Source: Ophiobolus disseminans (Eukaryota > Ascomycota > Dothideomycetes > Pleosporales > Phaeosphaeriaceae). From it: DNA of 64,000 bases. Position numbers and translations under genes: made by a program. Of this stretch, positions 1 to 11,077 are shown piece by piece. The stretch is taken from positions 154,476 to 218,475 of the forward strand of contig MU006224.1 in the NCBI GenBank assembly GCA_010093685.1. Direction: 5' to 3'. The notes beneath the pieces are model-generated. The model saw only the letters and a program-made list of their open reading frames with translations, did not search any database and was not told the DNA's origin. The first letter of the stretch is position 1; every line of letters begins with the position of its first letter.

Positions 1-2172
1 ACGCCAAAATGAGACACTCGCAATCGCTGTCCATGATGATCGTTGCGAAATATTGTGTCCTTGTCCGTCGCGGTGAATGTGATTGTATTACACTCGCGCA
101 CGTCGCTCGTCTTGTGAGTTGGTGCAACACGGGAGTCGCATTCATACATGATTATCGAATAGCTCTCGTTAGTAGATTCCGGCTGCTCGATCATCCACGA
201 CATCTCAACTGGATCACTCATTGACACGCCACCGCCCTGTGGTTTCGCCATTAATCTGTTCGTCTTCGTTTTCGTGGGGAACTCACCTTCTTAACGTACC
301 ATTGCATCTGGTCCCTCGCCACATCCTTGTCTTGAGCAGCACCGTGCTGTCGTCGATCTTCCTCAGTATGTTTAGCTGCGTCCCAAGCCTCCTTATAGAG
401 CATGTCGTAATGTACTCTGGTTATGTACGAGTATACAGTTGGAAAGGCTAAAGGGCCATCGCTAGCGTTGTTGCAATGCTTCATGCTTTTCATGGCCGCG
501 CCCTGGGATATCGACGCCCATCTGGCGAACAACGTCAGATTCGATAACGATCCCTTATGCTGGTGCTGGCTTACACGTTTGAACCTCAGGTTTGTGTAAT
601 CTCTATCTCGTCGGGCGAGAACACCCTTCGAAAGATCTCAAACATGCACTGATTGCCGCCTAGGCCGCCGACGAGTAGTATGGTTTTGGGATTCTTCTGT
701 CTTCTTCCCATTACTTTGTTGATCTGCTTACGCACCAGGTCCAATATATCGTCCATCACGTCATGAAATATCTGTTGAATATCTTTTCTGTTCTTGAATG
801 TTACTGCGCGAAAGATTGTAAAGCTGAGAGAAGTAACCTACGCAGGAAATCGCATAGTGTCTCTTGTCGCTTGCGTGCCAGAGGCTTCCCTTGTAAAGAA
901 CTTCTTGTTCCATGAGTTAATAGCCTTCGCCACTTGCTCCGGGATAGGTGCTGTAATATCACCTCTTCCATAATGGTACTGTCGCTTGAGATATATTTCC
1001 CAGGTTTGGAACAACTGGTCTTGTGTTGTCGTGGACATCTTCGATAGCTTGCCTTTTCCAAGGACGATTTCCAGATAGTTTCTGAAACCTTCGTCCAGGA
1101 GCATAGCACCACACAACTCCACTAATTATTATCAGCGGCTGCCTCTACCAATGCTAGTATGTCCTTATTTTGCACGCTAACAGGGTTATCCCTACACTCT
1201 CTCTTTGTTCACATATATATAGCTCCCTTCGTTCATAGCTATTCAATCAACTCAGTCCTTCATGCTCCTTCCATATCACATACGTGAGACCTTACTATCA
1301 CCTCTAACGCATTCGCTGAAAGTAAGGGAGGGTTATGTGGGAGTCACCTCGTAAGAGGTTATGTCCTGCGGGATGTTAGCTATCACAAATCCACGCAGGA
1401 AGGCTATACGTACAACAATGCTCCCACCAGTGTCGCAAATAATCACAATATCCCCTGTCTATTGGAGTCAGTCTTAGTCATCTCTGGGTGCGCTTCACCC
1501 GCACAGATGTCATGCCGGAAATAACCCTGATCAAATGCAGAGACAATTGCAGCCTCCGGCTCAGCTACCAACTCGGGTTCTGTTGGCGAATTCCTGCTTG
1601 AACATTCCGTAAGCCAGCATGTACTGCAGCGGTGCGCATTTTGTCTTGTGCCTCGAGCGGCCAATTTGCCGGCACTGCTATAACGATATGGATCGACATG
1701 ACGTTGTCACTGCGTGGATTTTGATCCTTGATTTCAGCCAATGCGTACTTCCAGATGCAACGTAGATAATCTACTATCACTTCAACAGCACCTTTTCCTA
1801 GGCGATCCATGAGGCTTTTGGTATACGTAAGTTGCTGAGAATCACGGATTTGTTGAGGTAAGTGTTCCTCCACAAGCAAAAGCTTGGACTCCCTTAGTTC
1901 TTCAGCGTTTGGGGGATAGCATATTCCCATTGTATTGCTCCATCTTCGCCATACGATATCTCGGTGGGAACTCTCACGTGCTGACCATTCGGCCAAGAGT
2001 TGATCGTATGTATGTCCAGGGCATGTGGACCAGCAATGCTCCATAAGATTGCAGAACAGCTAGCTATCATGAGCTAGATACTGTATAAGAACGATAGGAT
2101 TCGTTACCTTGTACCAAAGTCAATGCCAACATTGACGTGATGGCTAAATTGTGGCGCTGATCCCTGTGACAT
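1..2172 (-). pseudogene. HSPA12-like Hsp70-family ATPase, degenerate, 3' end beyond left edge
   Basis: Reading the minus strand from ATG 2172 gives the Hsp70 phosphate-1 motif VGIDFGT just before a GTAACG donor near 2107, then a family-like segment ending in EYAIP, the second phosphate motif GDIVIICDTGG near 1440, LLVGGLGGNQCMFE near 665, and the C-terminal region with WYVKK near 290 continuing through another intron to base 1. These are hallmarks of the fungal HSPA12-like branch of actin-fold ATPases, whose cellular role is poorly defined. The gene is broken: the frame shifts at a run of five G at 1911-1915, again near 1590 and again near 1450, and in-frame stops lie at 1333-1335 (TAA) and 586-588 (TGA). 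Introns are still recognisable, so this is a decayed genomic copy and not a retrocopy. The lesions could in principle include assembly errors, but five independent ones make a pseudogene likely. Confidence 0.75.
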
Positions 2173-2916
2173 TTGGACAAACCGTCGATTCGTCTTGGGA
2201 ATGTCAGTGTGAGGCGCATATACTCACCTTGTGAGCCGAACCTCACTTCCACGCACAACAGCTACTCTATATTTCAGTCGACCCTGATTGGTGATGGCGT
2301 CTTCAATAGGCAGACAACGGCACTGAACTGTTCTTTCAGAGCAAGCTGAGCTAATTCAGCCCGATAAAAGAACCCTTCGGTGTTCGCAATGTTTCATGCT
2401 TGGGCACTATATTCCATTTGAACTAGAAGCAACAGAGCTACTGTTAGTTAGCACATATGAGGGAATATACTAGAGCACCTTAACAGTAGTCTCTAGCGAA
2501 TGAAAGAACGATTTAGTGCAGCTTGTTTAGGTCTGCGATGAATCTAAGTGAACCGCTTGTTTCTCGGACATATAGTGTTCTGTCATATATGACACCAAGC
2601 AGCAGGTATGTCTTGAGTCTTCCGTGTATCTACTGGTGTGTAATTGTGGGAGCAGAGAAATCAGAGTAGATATCTGTAATACAAACAGTCAACACAAGGC
2701 TTCAGAGCAGGCGAAAAAGACGCCTGTGTTACGGTATAAACACAACAGAGGTAATCAAGTTGAAAAGCGTCAAACAGCAAGCAAGAACAACGAATTCTGA
2801 GTAATCCCTGTGCAACTAAAATTTTCCGAATGAAGAGGCTGGTCGCACTGGAAGTGGGTATTTGTGCATGACATCTGCACATGTAGAAAGCAAAGCAAAA
2901 GGAGTCGAGACGAACC
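2173..2916. other. intergenic, no gene recognised
   Basis: Short open frames here overlap the OTU1 3' end or are random. It must hold the promoter of the HSPA12-like pseudogene and the OTU1 3' UTR. Nothing else is supported. Confidence 0.5.
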
Positions 2917-3906
2917 CTAACTAGATTCTCCAAAATCCATGTGACCTGTCTCGTTGGCATGCTGCATTGCCCCTCGCTCACCTGCACCCTTCCAGCCACA
3001 GGTATTGCACTTGATATCGAACTTTTGGGTATCGGTGAAGTAATGTTTCTTCTTCAGCTCCCCGCATAACTGGCGCGCCGCTTCAAGCATGACATTGTCC
3101 TGAGTGTCGAAAAGCTTGGTGTCGTTCGCTGGATCGTAGGTGGGGAAGCCGCTCGGTACGAATGCAATCGTGTCGTAGTGGATGCCAGAGTAGACGAGGA
3201 TGCATCGCCGCGGCCTTCCTTCGTTGAAGCGGTCCACCCTCAAGTCTTGCACGTTGATGCTGGCGATCTCGATGTCGAACTCCTGAGAGAGAATGCTCAG
3301 CTCAATACCGCCGCCCCAGGAGTCAGAGTATGATATCCACTTGCAGTACTCGTCCGGCGAACGCTGCAAAACGGCCTCGTTGTACATGTCCGGATCGCGT
3401 TGGATAGCTTGAGCTACTAGAGATCGCAGCTCGGTCATGGAATCGAGGGTGTCGGTGAGAACGGCGCTACCGAGCGCTCGGAACATGCAAGAGTTGTCGT
3501 CTGGCATGACCCGCAAGACCATGGTACCGCCGCGATCCGGGACGGGGACCTCTGGTGTGTCCTTCAGCGCCGACGCTTGCTTTCGCTTCAGTGAGAGTGG
3601 GGCTGATTTTGACGATGACTGTGCCTCCTCCTCCCCCTCCTGCCGCTGCTCGCTCGGGTCTCCAGTTGCTACTGCCACCACTATGATCTGCGCGCCGTTC
3701 AACTTAAGGTCAATGTCCTTCAGCAGCGCTGACATGCCATAGAGTGACGGATCCAGCGGCTGCGGTGGGAAGTTCCATTTGAGCTCGAAGAGTGGCAAGT
3801 CAGTGGCGTTGGTTATCGCCGAAAGCAGGTCAGAAACGGCGGCATTATCGTCGAGTGCGATGGTGTGCTGGCCGTTGGGCGCCCGTAGTCGGATGCGGAT
3901 GGGCAT
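2917..3906 (-). CDS. OTU1: OTU1/YOD1-type ubiquitin thioesterase
   Basis: A single-exon 329-residue protein. The N-terminus (about 1-80) is a UBX-like ubiquitin fold starting MPIRIRLRAPNG. The OTU cysteine protease domain follows (about 125-260) with the catalytic DDNSCMF motif (Asp137, Cys140) and the GIHYD motif carrying His243. A C-terminal C2H2 zinc finger uses Cys300, Cys303, His316 and His322. This order (UBX-like, OTU, zinc finger) is that of yeast Otu1 and human YOD1, which bind Cdc48/p97 and trim ubiquitin chains in ER-associated degradation. The frame is open 32 codons further upstream, but the start at 3906 is chosen because homologous proteins begin directly with the UBX-like strand. 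It is divergent from the RSC1-like gene. Confidence 0.93.
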   Translation of the reverse strand: MPIRIRLRAPNGQHTIALDDNAAVSDLLSAITNATDLPLFELKWNFPPQPLDPSLYGMSALLKDIDLKLNGAQIIVVAVATGDPSEQRQEGEEEAQSSSKSAPLSLKRKQASALKDTPEVPVPDRGGTMVLRVMPDDNSCMFRALGSAVLTDTLDSMTELRSLVAQAIQRDPDMYNEAVLQRSPDEYCKWISYSDSWGGGIELSILSQEFDIEIASINVQDLRVDRFNEGRPRRCILVYSGIHYDTIAFVPSGFPTYDPANDTKLFDTQDNVMLEAARQLCGELKKKHYFTDTQKFDIKCNTCGWKGAGERGAMQHANETGHMDFGESS

Positions 3907-4380
3907 GTTGCGATGATGATGTGATAGAAAGAGTAAGGTCGCTGGAAAGCTAGGGTACGTCGTTGAGCTTCGGTGAGGTGGTGGTGGGGCGATCTGGCGC
4001 AAGGAAGCGGCGGTGGAGAGCTATGGAAGCGAGGAAGCGGCGACTGGTGTGAGTTGTTAGTGGCGGCAGGCGCACTTCACATATGAGGTGAAAGTAGAAT
4101 AGGGATTATAGTAGAGTATGGACATTTCGAAACTATAAAAGCGCCACCAGGACGTTTGCCCGCGTGAACAACAATAGTCAACATGCGGGTTGCCGGTGAA
4201 TGTTCCGGAAGCGTAGCTGGCAGCGAATGCGGACTCCCGGATCTGCAGCAGGGGTTAGCGGAACATCGTGCCGCCGACGCCGCCAGTCGCGACTTCCGCT
4301 TCACGACGCGACAGCTCCGCCATCGCGACTTGCGCATCGCCAGCACCAGCACCAAACAGATCAAAACCTTCACCGACACC
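3907..4380. promoter_or_regulatory. divergent promoter region OTU1 / RSC1-like
   Basis: The 474 bp between the two start codons must carry both promoters. A TATA-like TATAAAA lies at 4134-4140 on the plus strand, about 240 bp before the RSC1-like start; its use is a guess. Long overlapping open frames here have no recognisable protein. Confidence 0.4.
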
Positions 4381-7147
4381 ATGGCGTCCGGACGCGCACC
4401 AAGTTCGACGCCAGTTCCGACCACGGAGACGGCCGAGTCTGCCGGCGCAGCGTCAACCGTGACGGTCGCAGAATGGGAAGCCATGGCAGGCTTCTTGAAG
4501 ACTATATACGACTATAGGGATGCAGAGTAGGTCACGAGACAGTGATGTCATGGCAGCAAGTACTTACGCTTTTGCAGCGGCTACGACCCCACGAAGCTCT
4601 TCCAGCGCAAGGTCAACAAGCGCGCGGTGCCCGACTACTACGATATCATCAAAGAGCCAATGGCACTCAGCACGATCAAGCAAAAAGTTGCCCAAAAGGA
4701 CTACAAGACCTTCTCTGAGTTCGTGCGCGACCTAGCCCTGATTCCTCACAACGCCCAGGTCTACAACAGGCAGGACTCACAGGCATATGTCGATGCGCTG
4801 GACGTCAAGAGAGTCATCCTGCAGGAACTGAAGCGACTTGTGGACGAGAAGCTCATAGCAGAAGAAGTCGCAACACTGCCATATCTCGGCGAGATTCCCG
4901 AACAGGATCCACTCCTCATCGAAGAGGAGGAGGAAGAGGAAGATGATGACGAGGAGGAGGAGCTTGAAGTTGATGAAGAGGACGACGAAGACGAGGAAGA
5001 CGAAGGCAAGCGCAAGCGGAGGCGCGGTCCCCGGTCCACAGCAGCCATCGCTAAGCGCGAGGGCGGCAAGAGAACGAAGGTCGATGACGATACAAAGAAT
5101 GACGATCCAGAATCGAGAAAGAAGCGTGGACGCCCGCCGCGGGTCGACACCCCCATGGAAGCACGAATCAAGACCATCATGAAGGGCATCCGGAAGCCCA
5201 GGAACAAGGCCAATAAGCTCATGGTCAGCGCATTTGAACGAGTACCCGACAAGGCGGCCATGCCTGAATATCACGCCGAGATCAAGAGCCCTATGGCCAT
5301 GGACATCTTGAAGCGGAAGCTCAAGCGCAAGAAGTACCAGAATGTGGACCACTTCATGGTTGATGTGGAGCTCATGTTCGAGAACGCCAAGCAGTACAAC
5401 GAAGAGGAAAGCCAGATCTACCAGGATGCGGTTCACCTACAAAAAGAGGCCCGGAAGATTGCCAAGGCCGAAAAGGATAGGCCGGACACCGACTTCGTCA
5501 TGGAGGAGGGCCGCATACCGATGCCAAACGGAATCCTGCACAACGGCGAGCTTTGGAAGGTTGGCGACTGGGTGCACATTCAGAACGCAAACGATCTCAC
5601 AAAGCCCATCGTAGCGCAAATCTACCGCACCTGGCAAGACGCAGACGGTGGCAAGTGGGTGAATGCCTGTTGGTACTACCGGCCCGAGCAAACCGTGCAT
5701 CGCTTTGATCGACACTTTTTGGAGAACGAGGTCGTCAAGACTGGCCAGTACCGCGATCACCGCATTGACGAGGTTGTAGATCGCTGTTTCGTCATGTTTG
5801 TCACCAGATACAACAAGGGCCGGCCACGTGACTTCCCGCCAGATAAGGAGATATACGTTTGCGAGGCGCGATACAACGAGGAGAACCACAAACTGAACAA
5901 GATTAAGACTTGGGCTAGCTGTCTGCCCGATGAAGTTCGCGACAAGGACTATGTCATGGATCTGTTTGACGCACCGAGAAAGTTGAAGAAAAATCCAAGT
6001 CCCATCGCGTACATGCTCAAGGATGATCAAAAAGAGGACGACGACCTGCCAAAACCAGAGTGGGGTGCGGAGAATGCGCCTCCAAAGATTGGTGCCGTCC
6101 ATCGACGACCACGCGATCCCAAGGTAAGCTATCACTCACTTGGTAATCTCATGCACCGTCGGCTAATAACAACAACAGGACTCACCACCACCGGAACCAA
6201 CGCCTCCTCCTCCTCCCACACCTCCTCCAGCACCTGCACTACCCACGCCAAGCTTGCCTACGGCTTCATCACACGGCTTCGTCGACCAATCTCGGACTTA
6301 CCAGATTGCGCAGGCACCAGCCATCACGCCAATGCCTGCACCAACTCCCCAACACCACGCCTCGGCATACACGCCTAACCATCCCACTCAGTACCACTCT
6401 CACTCACAATCACCCGCCCCGCACATGCATCAACAGGCACCTCAGGCGCCCGCATACCAGCCCATCACACCACATGTGCCCTTCACCCCGCAACCGGCCG
6501 CACCTATGCAATCATATCAAACGCCGCGAGCGCCAGGATACCCACCGTCTTACACTGGAGCCCAAGCGTCCTCAGGCTACAAGGCCCCACAACCAGTAGA
6601 ATGCTTCGTGCTCAACGACCACGCCAACCTCAGCATCCCGCAGGAAATTCGCGAACAATTCCAACGTGATGAAAAAGGCCGTGTTCTCTTCTTCACCGCC
6701 CCACCGCTCAATGTCGATCAGCCCCTCACGAGAGAAAGTCGCGCACTGGGCCACTCAGCACGCTACCTCGCCGCCAAAGCCAAAAAAGACGCAGCCAGAG
6801 CATTGAAGCGCAAAGCCGACGAGGCCGGGTCCCCAGAGCGCGAGGATGCCGCAAAGCGCGCGAAGTTGGACGAAGAAGCAAAATTCACCCAAGCTGTCGC
6901 AGACTTGAATACGAAAGCACTTAAGGCGCTCGAAGACCAACTCGCCGCTGCTACCAAGACGGAACTCGAGGCCAGTTTTAACGGCAAGACGAAAGAGAGC
7001 CTGGCGAGTGTGTTGGAGCTACTAACAGAGCAGCAGAAAGTCGCGGCGAGGAAGAAGTTGGAGAGGGAGTTGCATGTGCTTGAGAGGAAGGAGGGGAAGA
7101 GGATGAAGGTTACGGGTATGACGGGTATGTTGGAGGAGAAAATTTGA
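4381..7147 (+). CDS. RSC1: RSC1/RSC2-like chromatin remodelling subunit (two bromodomains, BAH)
   Basis: Three exons, 4381-4526, 4578-6123 and 6179-7147, encode 886 residues; introns are 51 and 55 nt with GT-AG borders and preserved frame. Bromodomain 1 spans about 35-125 (VPDYYDIIKEPM), an acidic run with basic cluster follows at about 160-200, bromodomain 2 at about 253-340 (MPEYHAEIKSPM), and a BAH domain at about 375-505 (the segment around WKVGDWVHI and VNACWYYRPEQT). The third exon begins with a proline-rich linker and ends in a charged, probably coiled-coil tail. Tandem bromodomains plus BAH are the signature of yeast Rsc1/Rsc2, which anchor the RSC SWI/SNF-type remodeller to acetylated nucleosomes. 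The family also includes polybromo proteins, but two bromodomains with one BAH fits Rsc1/2. The gene is intact. Confidence 0.93.
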
Positions 7148-7658
7148 GGGGGTTGACGGGCTTGTTTCTCAGAGTGAAGAATTTGAAGATGGAGTGTGGG
7201 TATGGCTTTGTAATGATGTGATTGCGGCGCTCTCCACGGAGTCTATTTTTGGGAGGTGCGGTTTGTATAACATTCTATTGAGAGAGGACATCATTGTTTC
7301 AAGATGAAGAATTACAATCGAACTTCATGATACACGATGATCACAATTTCACTTTGTCAAGCATGGGTAGTATAAGATAATTGCTCGCTTGCATCGCAGC
7401 AAGAAGAGGTGTGTATCTGCGTTACGAATATCCTGAGCCACTGCAATCGTGCTCGTTGCTTTCCCGTACATTCTCAGGCTATGAAAGTGAGCTGAATATC
7501 GTGAGCTGAATGTAGTCAAGGTTAACCTTCATATCCGAATTCCTGCCCGACTTCCCTGTTGTCCAATCTGTACGTATCGAAGCGAAAACCAGCTCGCACC
7601 ATTGTGCGCTGCGCAATGCCGCGAACGCATGCACTTCCGCAGACCGTGCGTTCCGGGG
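7148..7658. other. intergenic, tail-to-tail spacer
   Basis: Holds the 3' ends of the RSC1-like gene and of the ankyrin remnant. No gene or RNA is recognised. Confidence 0.5.
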
Positions 7659-8558
7659 TCAGAAATGAGACGTCCAAGTATCATGGGCTGTATCTGAATT
7701 CTCGAGAAATTGTCCACTGAACGTATTTAGTGGAATACCACCCCGGATCCAGAATCCGCCATAGCGGGTAGGAAACGGAATCTTGATCCATGACGGCTGA
7801 GAGCAGTTGCAAAGAGAAGCTTGTGCCTCTCGAACCAATTTTGTGCGAAGGACGCGAGCAGGGATTTCAGCAGCAGCCTGTCTACAAGCTCGAAGACAAG
7901 CACTCTCTCCGTCCATGACATCGCGCGGATTCGCACCACGGTTGAGGAGAAAGGTTGTGCCTGCCATGTCTCCGCGGCGCACTGCAGACTGTAGCGCTGT
8001 GTTACCATCTCGGTTGCGTGCGTAGATGTTTCCGCCGTTGCTGAGGAGCAGGAGCGCAAGATCTTCGCGGGAACAGTAGAAAACCCAGTCCAGTGGTAGG
8101 TATCGACCAAGGCGGTTAGAACTGATCGAGCCATTGCGCAGAAGTACACGAAGTCCGCTGCGGCTACCGCTACGGAACAGTATGTCCAACTCGTTCTTCC
8201 ACACCGGCAGACCGTTCTCAGCCAGCATTTGTGCACACTCTGGTTCGTGCCTTGCTCTGTACTTCAATATACGGCCGAGGAGATCTACGTTGCCAAAGAC
8301 CATGCAGACTCTGATCACAAACTTCATAACCTTTTCTCCAGGGTACAATCGCTGATCGTTATGAAGAAAGTCCAGGATTTTATTCCCAGTGGAGTTGTTG
8401 CCATTGCGCACGGCGATACGGAGGGCAGTCCCGATCTCGTTCTCTATGTCTCGCGGATCTGCGGTACCCGTATTGCTCAGCTGCTGAAGGATCCATGTGA
8501 CCATTACAAAGTGACCGCTAGCCACTGCGGCGTTTAGGGCATTTGGGTGTACCAACAA
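7659..8558 (-). pseudogene. ankyrin-repeat protein, C-terminal part of a broken gene
   Basis: About 300 open codons without an ATG at the 5' end. Ankyrin-type repeats are clear towards the C-terminus, for example DGNTALQSAVRRGDMAG followed by LLNRGANPRDV. The first residues (HPNALNAAVASGHF) match FPNALAAAVACNR in the paralog at 10064-11077, where this segment follows an F-box-like N-terminal module. Here that module lies separately at 8955-9262, and the stretch between carries a different short frame and a 141-bp repeat. I infer that a rearrangement or insertion split a gene originally running 9262 to 7659. An alternative is a real gene starting at 8809 with an unrecognised intron. Partner and function are unknown; ankyrin repeats mediate protein contacts. 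Confidence 0.6.
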
Positions 8559-8809
8559 TCATCACATCTGAATATATCCACCATATTAGACACTAAGCTT
8601 TTGGGTAAAAGAATGTTTCTAACTGCGGTAGCGGCGGCGGTTATGCGATCCTCAAAAGGCCATCCGCCAGATTTCAGTGTGGGTAGTAATGGGCTGATCA
8701 TGTGGTCTCGGAGCAGTTTCGAAAACAGGGTGCCGGTTGTTGGAGTGGCAGGGGTCACTTGAACAATCAGAAGCTGCAGAGGAGAAGCCACCTCAAGTGA
8801 GGTAGGCAT
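8534..8809 (-). CDS. short hypothetical open frame with its own TATA-like upstream
   Basis: 91 codons beginning MPTSLEVASPLQLLIVQV. An AT-rich TATA-like stretch lies some 25-45 bp upstream. The first 30 or so codons and the upstream 70 bp are shared with the repeat copy at 11970-12110, where the ATG has become GCG. The frame overlaps the ankyrin remnant by 25 bp in another phase, so it may be a first exon of a longer gene or simply a fragment. I do not recognise the family. Confidence 0.3.
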   Translation of the reverse strand: MPTSLEVASPLQLLIVQVTPATPTTGTLFSKLLRDHMISPLLPTLKSGGWPFEDRITAAATAVRNILLPKSLVSNMVDIFRCDDCWYTQMP

Positions 8810-8877
8810 GATGGGCTATTATTTGGGTATATAGCTGCCTCTTTGACCAAGATTAATCCATCACTTGTTAACTCAAC
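8737..8877 (-). repeat. 141-bp repeat, copy A (inverted relative to copy B)
   Basis: On the minus strand this begins GTTGAGTTAACAAG and ends near CCACTCCAACAA. It aligns over its whole length with 11970-12110 on the plus strand, with scattered substitutions. It covers a putative promoter and the first codons of the short frame at 8809. Similarity stops sharply on both sides. Confidence 0.75.
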
Positions 8878-8954
8878 TTTCTACTGCGACACCGGTCACC
8901 GCATTGCAGATGTCGGTAGTGTACTGCAAACGCACTGAGGGATTTCCGGATCCT

Positions 8955-9262
8955 TCAATGAGAATTCGCTCTGACTGCAAATCGGGTGCGCAGGATGGCG
9001 CCGCCGTGAGCCGTGAAGAATCTGGTCATCATGTCGTCGCTTCCTTTGAACACCTTTGAGAGGCCTTGACGCGCAACAAGATCGTCGTCAATCACGTTTG
9101 CGAAAGGTTCTGGTGCTGTCAGACGCGTGCAAACCCATCAAGTTACTTCTACTCACTGCATGTTAGGCGGTATTTCGAGGCTTCGGCTGCGCTTAGTTCC
9201 TCAAGAACGAAGTTGACAACGAGCTGGAAGAGTTCTGGCGGCAAGTCGAGAAGAAGTACCAT
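8955..9262 (-). pseudogene. F-box-like N-terminal fragment of the ankyrin family
   Basis: ATG 9262 opens MVLLLDLPPELFQLVVNF, an F-box-like start. Exon 1 ends at 9157 with a GTGAGT donor; a 41-nt intron (9116-9156) ending CTGACAG leads to exon 2, which keeps frame through AHGGAILRTRF and stops at 8955-8957. The paralog at 11077 has the same exon break, an intron of 40 nt and the same CTGACAG acceptor. The frame ends too early for the family, so this is read as the 5' piece of a gene whose 3' piece is at 7659-8558. Confidence 0.6.
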
Positions 9263-10063
9263 TTTGACGTCGTGTTATACTTTGTTGAGTGTGCGGTGGT
9301 GGTGGAAAGTAGAGGTAAAGGCGTAAAATGGTTGAGGAGGTAAAAGTCAAGGTGAAGGCGAGTTGCTGCCGTAACACGTGTTTGCGCGTACAATAAAAGA
9401 GAATGGCGTCATACGCTCAACACGCACACTTACGTGATTTCAAAGTCTTGCACTCTCTTATCTTTCTAATAGACCTAACACTAGATGCAGATACACTTCT
9501 TCGATACTTACGACTGTATATATCTCATTGTATGTGTGAAGTTAGGGAGAGAAACCAACAATAATTCACTAGATCAGAACTTTTTGAGAGCACGCCTTGT
9601 GGAAATGAAGATTTTGTCTCAGTCACATCCCGGTGGATTGATGAAGTCCCATCATATACAAACTAGAGAAGATAGACGCCAGAGTAGAGCTTTCGGCATC
9701 CGAAGGCTAAAAGACGCATTGAGAAAACTTTCTAAAGAATGCTTTTCACCTAGCATCATGAAAACTACATCCTCCCACGAATGAACCCCATCAGAAAGAA
9801 AAGAACCAATGATTTTGAACTTCCCGGGCCAAACTTTTGCCCTTACCCTCGATCACCCACAGATGACCTCGAAGTTCTGCTCACATTCATTAGCAAGTGT
9901 TCATTCATCGTGACTGATATCATACCTGCTCAATCACTGAGCTGTGTATGCACGCTCTTCACGCTTCAAATCCTCATAAGCTCACCACAAGACGTCCTCC
10001 CCGGAGCTTTTGATAAGCCTTCTGCCAGTCTCGGTCGAGCACGCGCTGAGCAGAAATAAGGTC
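9263..10063. other. intergenic, no gene recognised
   Basis: About 800 bp with only short unrelated frames. It should contain the former promoter of the fragment starting at 9262. Confidence 0.45.
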
Positions 10064-11077
10064 TTATCGTAATGGCGTCTTAGTGGCACTAGCTTGAGGT
10101 GTACCCGGCGTATCTTTCTGGTCGAGATCGAGGACACGATAGATGAGGGCCTTGTTCCTGTATCTGACAGCGTCGTTGAACAACCACTCCCCGAGCATCA
10201 CGTGTCGTGACTTCTTCAAAGCTTCATTGCACTCGAAGAAGTTGAACAACAGGCGAGCTGCAGCGTTGTGGTACATGCGGATTGCAACTGTCAGAGCTTT
10301 GCCAATGGGTCTGGCAATCTTACGCATCTGTCCCAGTCTCTAGCTGCAACCAAGCTCTTTGTCCCTTTGTCCATGAAACGCAGGTGACCCCGAAGGACTC
10401 CGACTCGATTGCAAGCTACGGCTGCTGCAAGAGCGTTTGGGAAAGCGTCGCAGTCATTGTTGAAAAGACAGTCGACTGTAGTGACGGCTCTAGAGAGGAG
10501 ATCTGTATCACCAACGGCCGTAGCAATGGCAATTCTAAGTGCGCCAGAGACAGCTTTGTACGGGATAAGGTTCGAAGTATCGGCAAGGCGCTATCGCAGA
10601 GCTCGTGGCTCGAGGCCCATCATTGCTTGGCAAATGTTGGCGGCAAACTGGGATCGTGACGGTTCTGAGACGGGGCCTTTCAAGTTGATGGTGACTTCCA
10701 GCATATGTGTAAGGAAATCTATGACCGGTGGCTCTTCATGCCGAGGACGAAGTACCTTCTTCCGAAGTATCTCACCGCCCTTGGTGCAAAGAAGGTTCGA
10801 GTACTTTGGGTTGCCCAAAAACTGGATGAGAGAAAATCGCGAAAGAGTTCCGTCAATCTCCTCGCTAACAATAGCCTCGAATGTTTCTGGTTCTGTCAGA
10901 CCGAGACCATTCCGCATCTTACACCGTCTCACTGCAAACCAGCCTAAGCTCGGCAGATTTGGCGACGCCTACAATCTTCACCACATCATGGATGACGTGC
11001 TTGAAAAGCTCGACTGGCAGATCGAGGAAAGCCTTCTTCTTCTTCGAGCAGATCCTGTAGCGTGTGGCGCGTAGCAT
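10064..11077 (-). pseudogene. F-box-like/ankyrin family paralog, two lesions
   Basis: The minus strand opens at ATG 11077 with a basic leader and the F-box-like stretch FLDLPVELFKHVIHDVV; exon 1 ends at 10933 and a 40-nt intron (10893-10932, GTGAGA to CTGACAG) joins it to PETFEAIVSEEIDG. The frame then meets TAG at 10591-10593 but stays open and family-like beyond it, through YKAVSGALRIAIATAVGD and FPNALAAAVACN. A frameshift near 10330 moves the remaining homology (KALTVAIRMYHNAAARLL) into the next frame, which ends at 10064. Intact intron borders with one stop and one indel point to a recent pseudogene. Function of the family is unknown; the domain layout suggests substrate recruitment to a ubiquitin ligase, which is inference only. 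Confidence 0.7.

Noticed and set aside
1180..1200. I-SceI-like sequence (ACAGGGTTATCCCTA)
   Set aside because: The left half does not match the 18-bp homing endonuclease site and the context is an intron of a pseudogene.
2661..2999. 112-codon frame overlapping the OTU1 3' end
   Set aside because: Shares bases with the OTU1 zinc finger in another phase and has no domain.
4777..5436. 219-codon minus-strand frame opposite the RSC1-like gene
   Set aside because: It mirrors the acidic and bromodomain coding sequence; no recognisable domain of its own.
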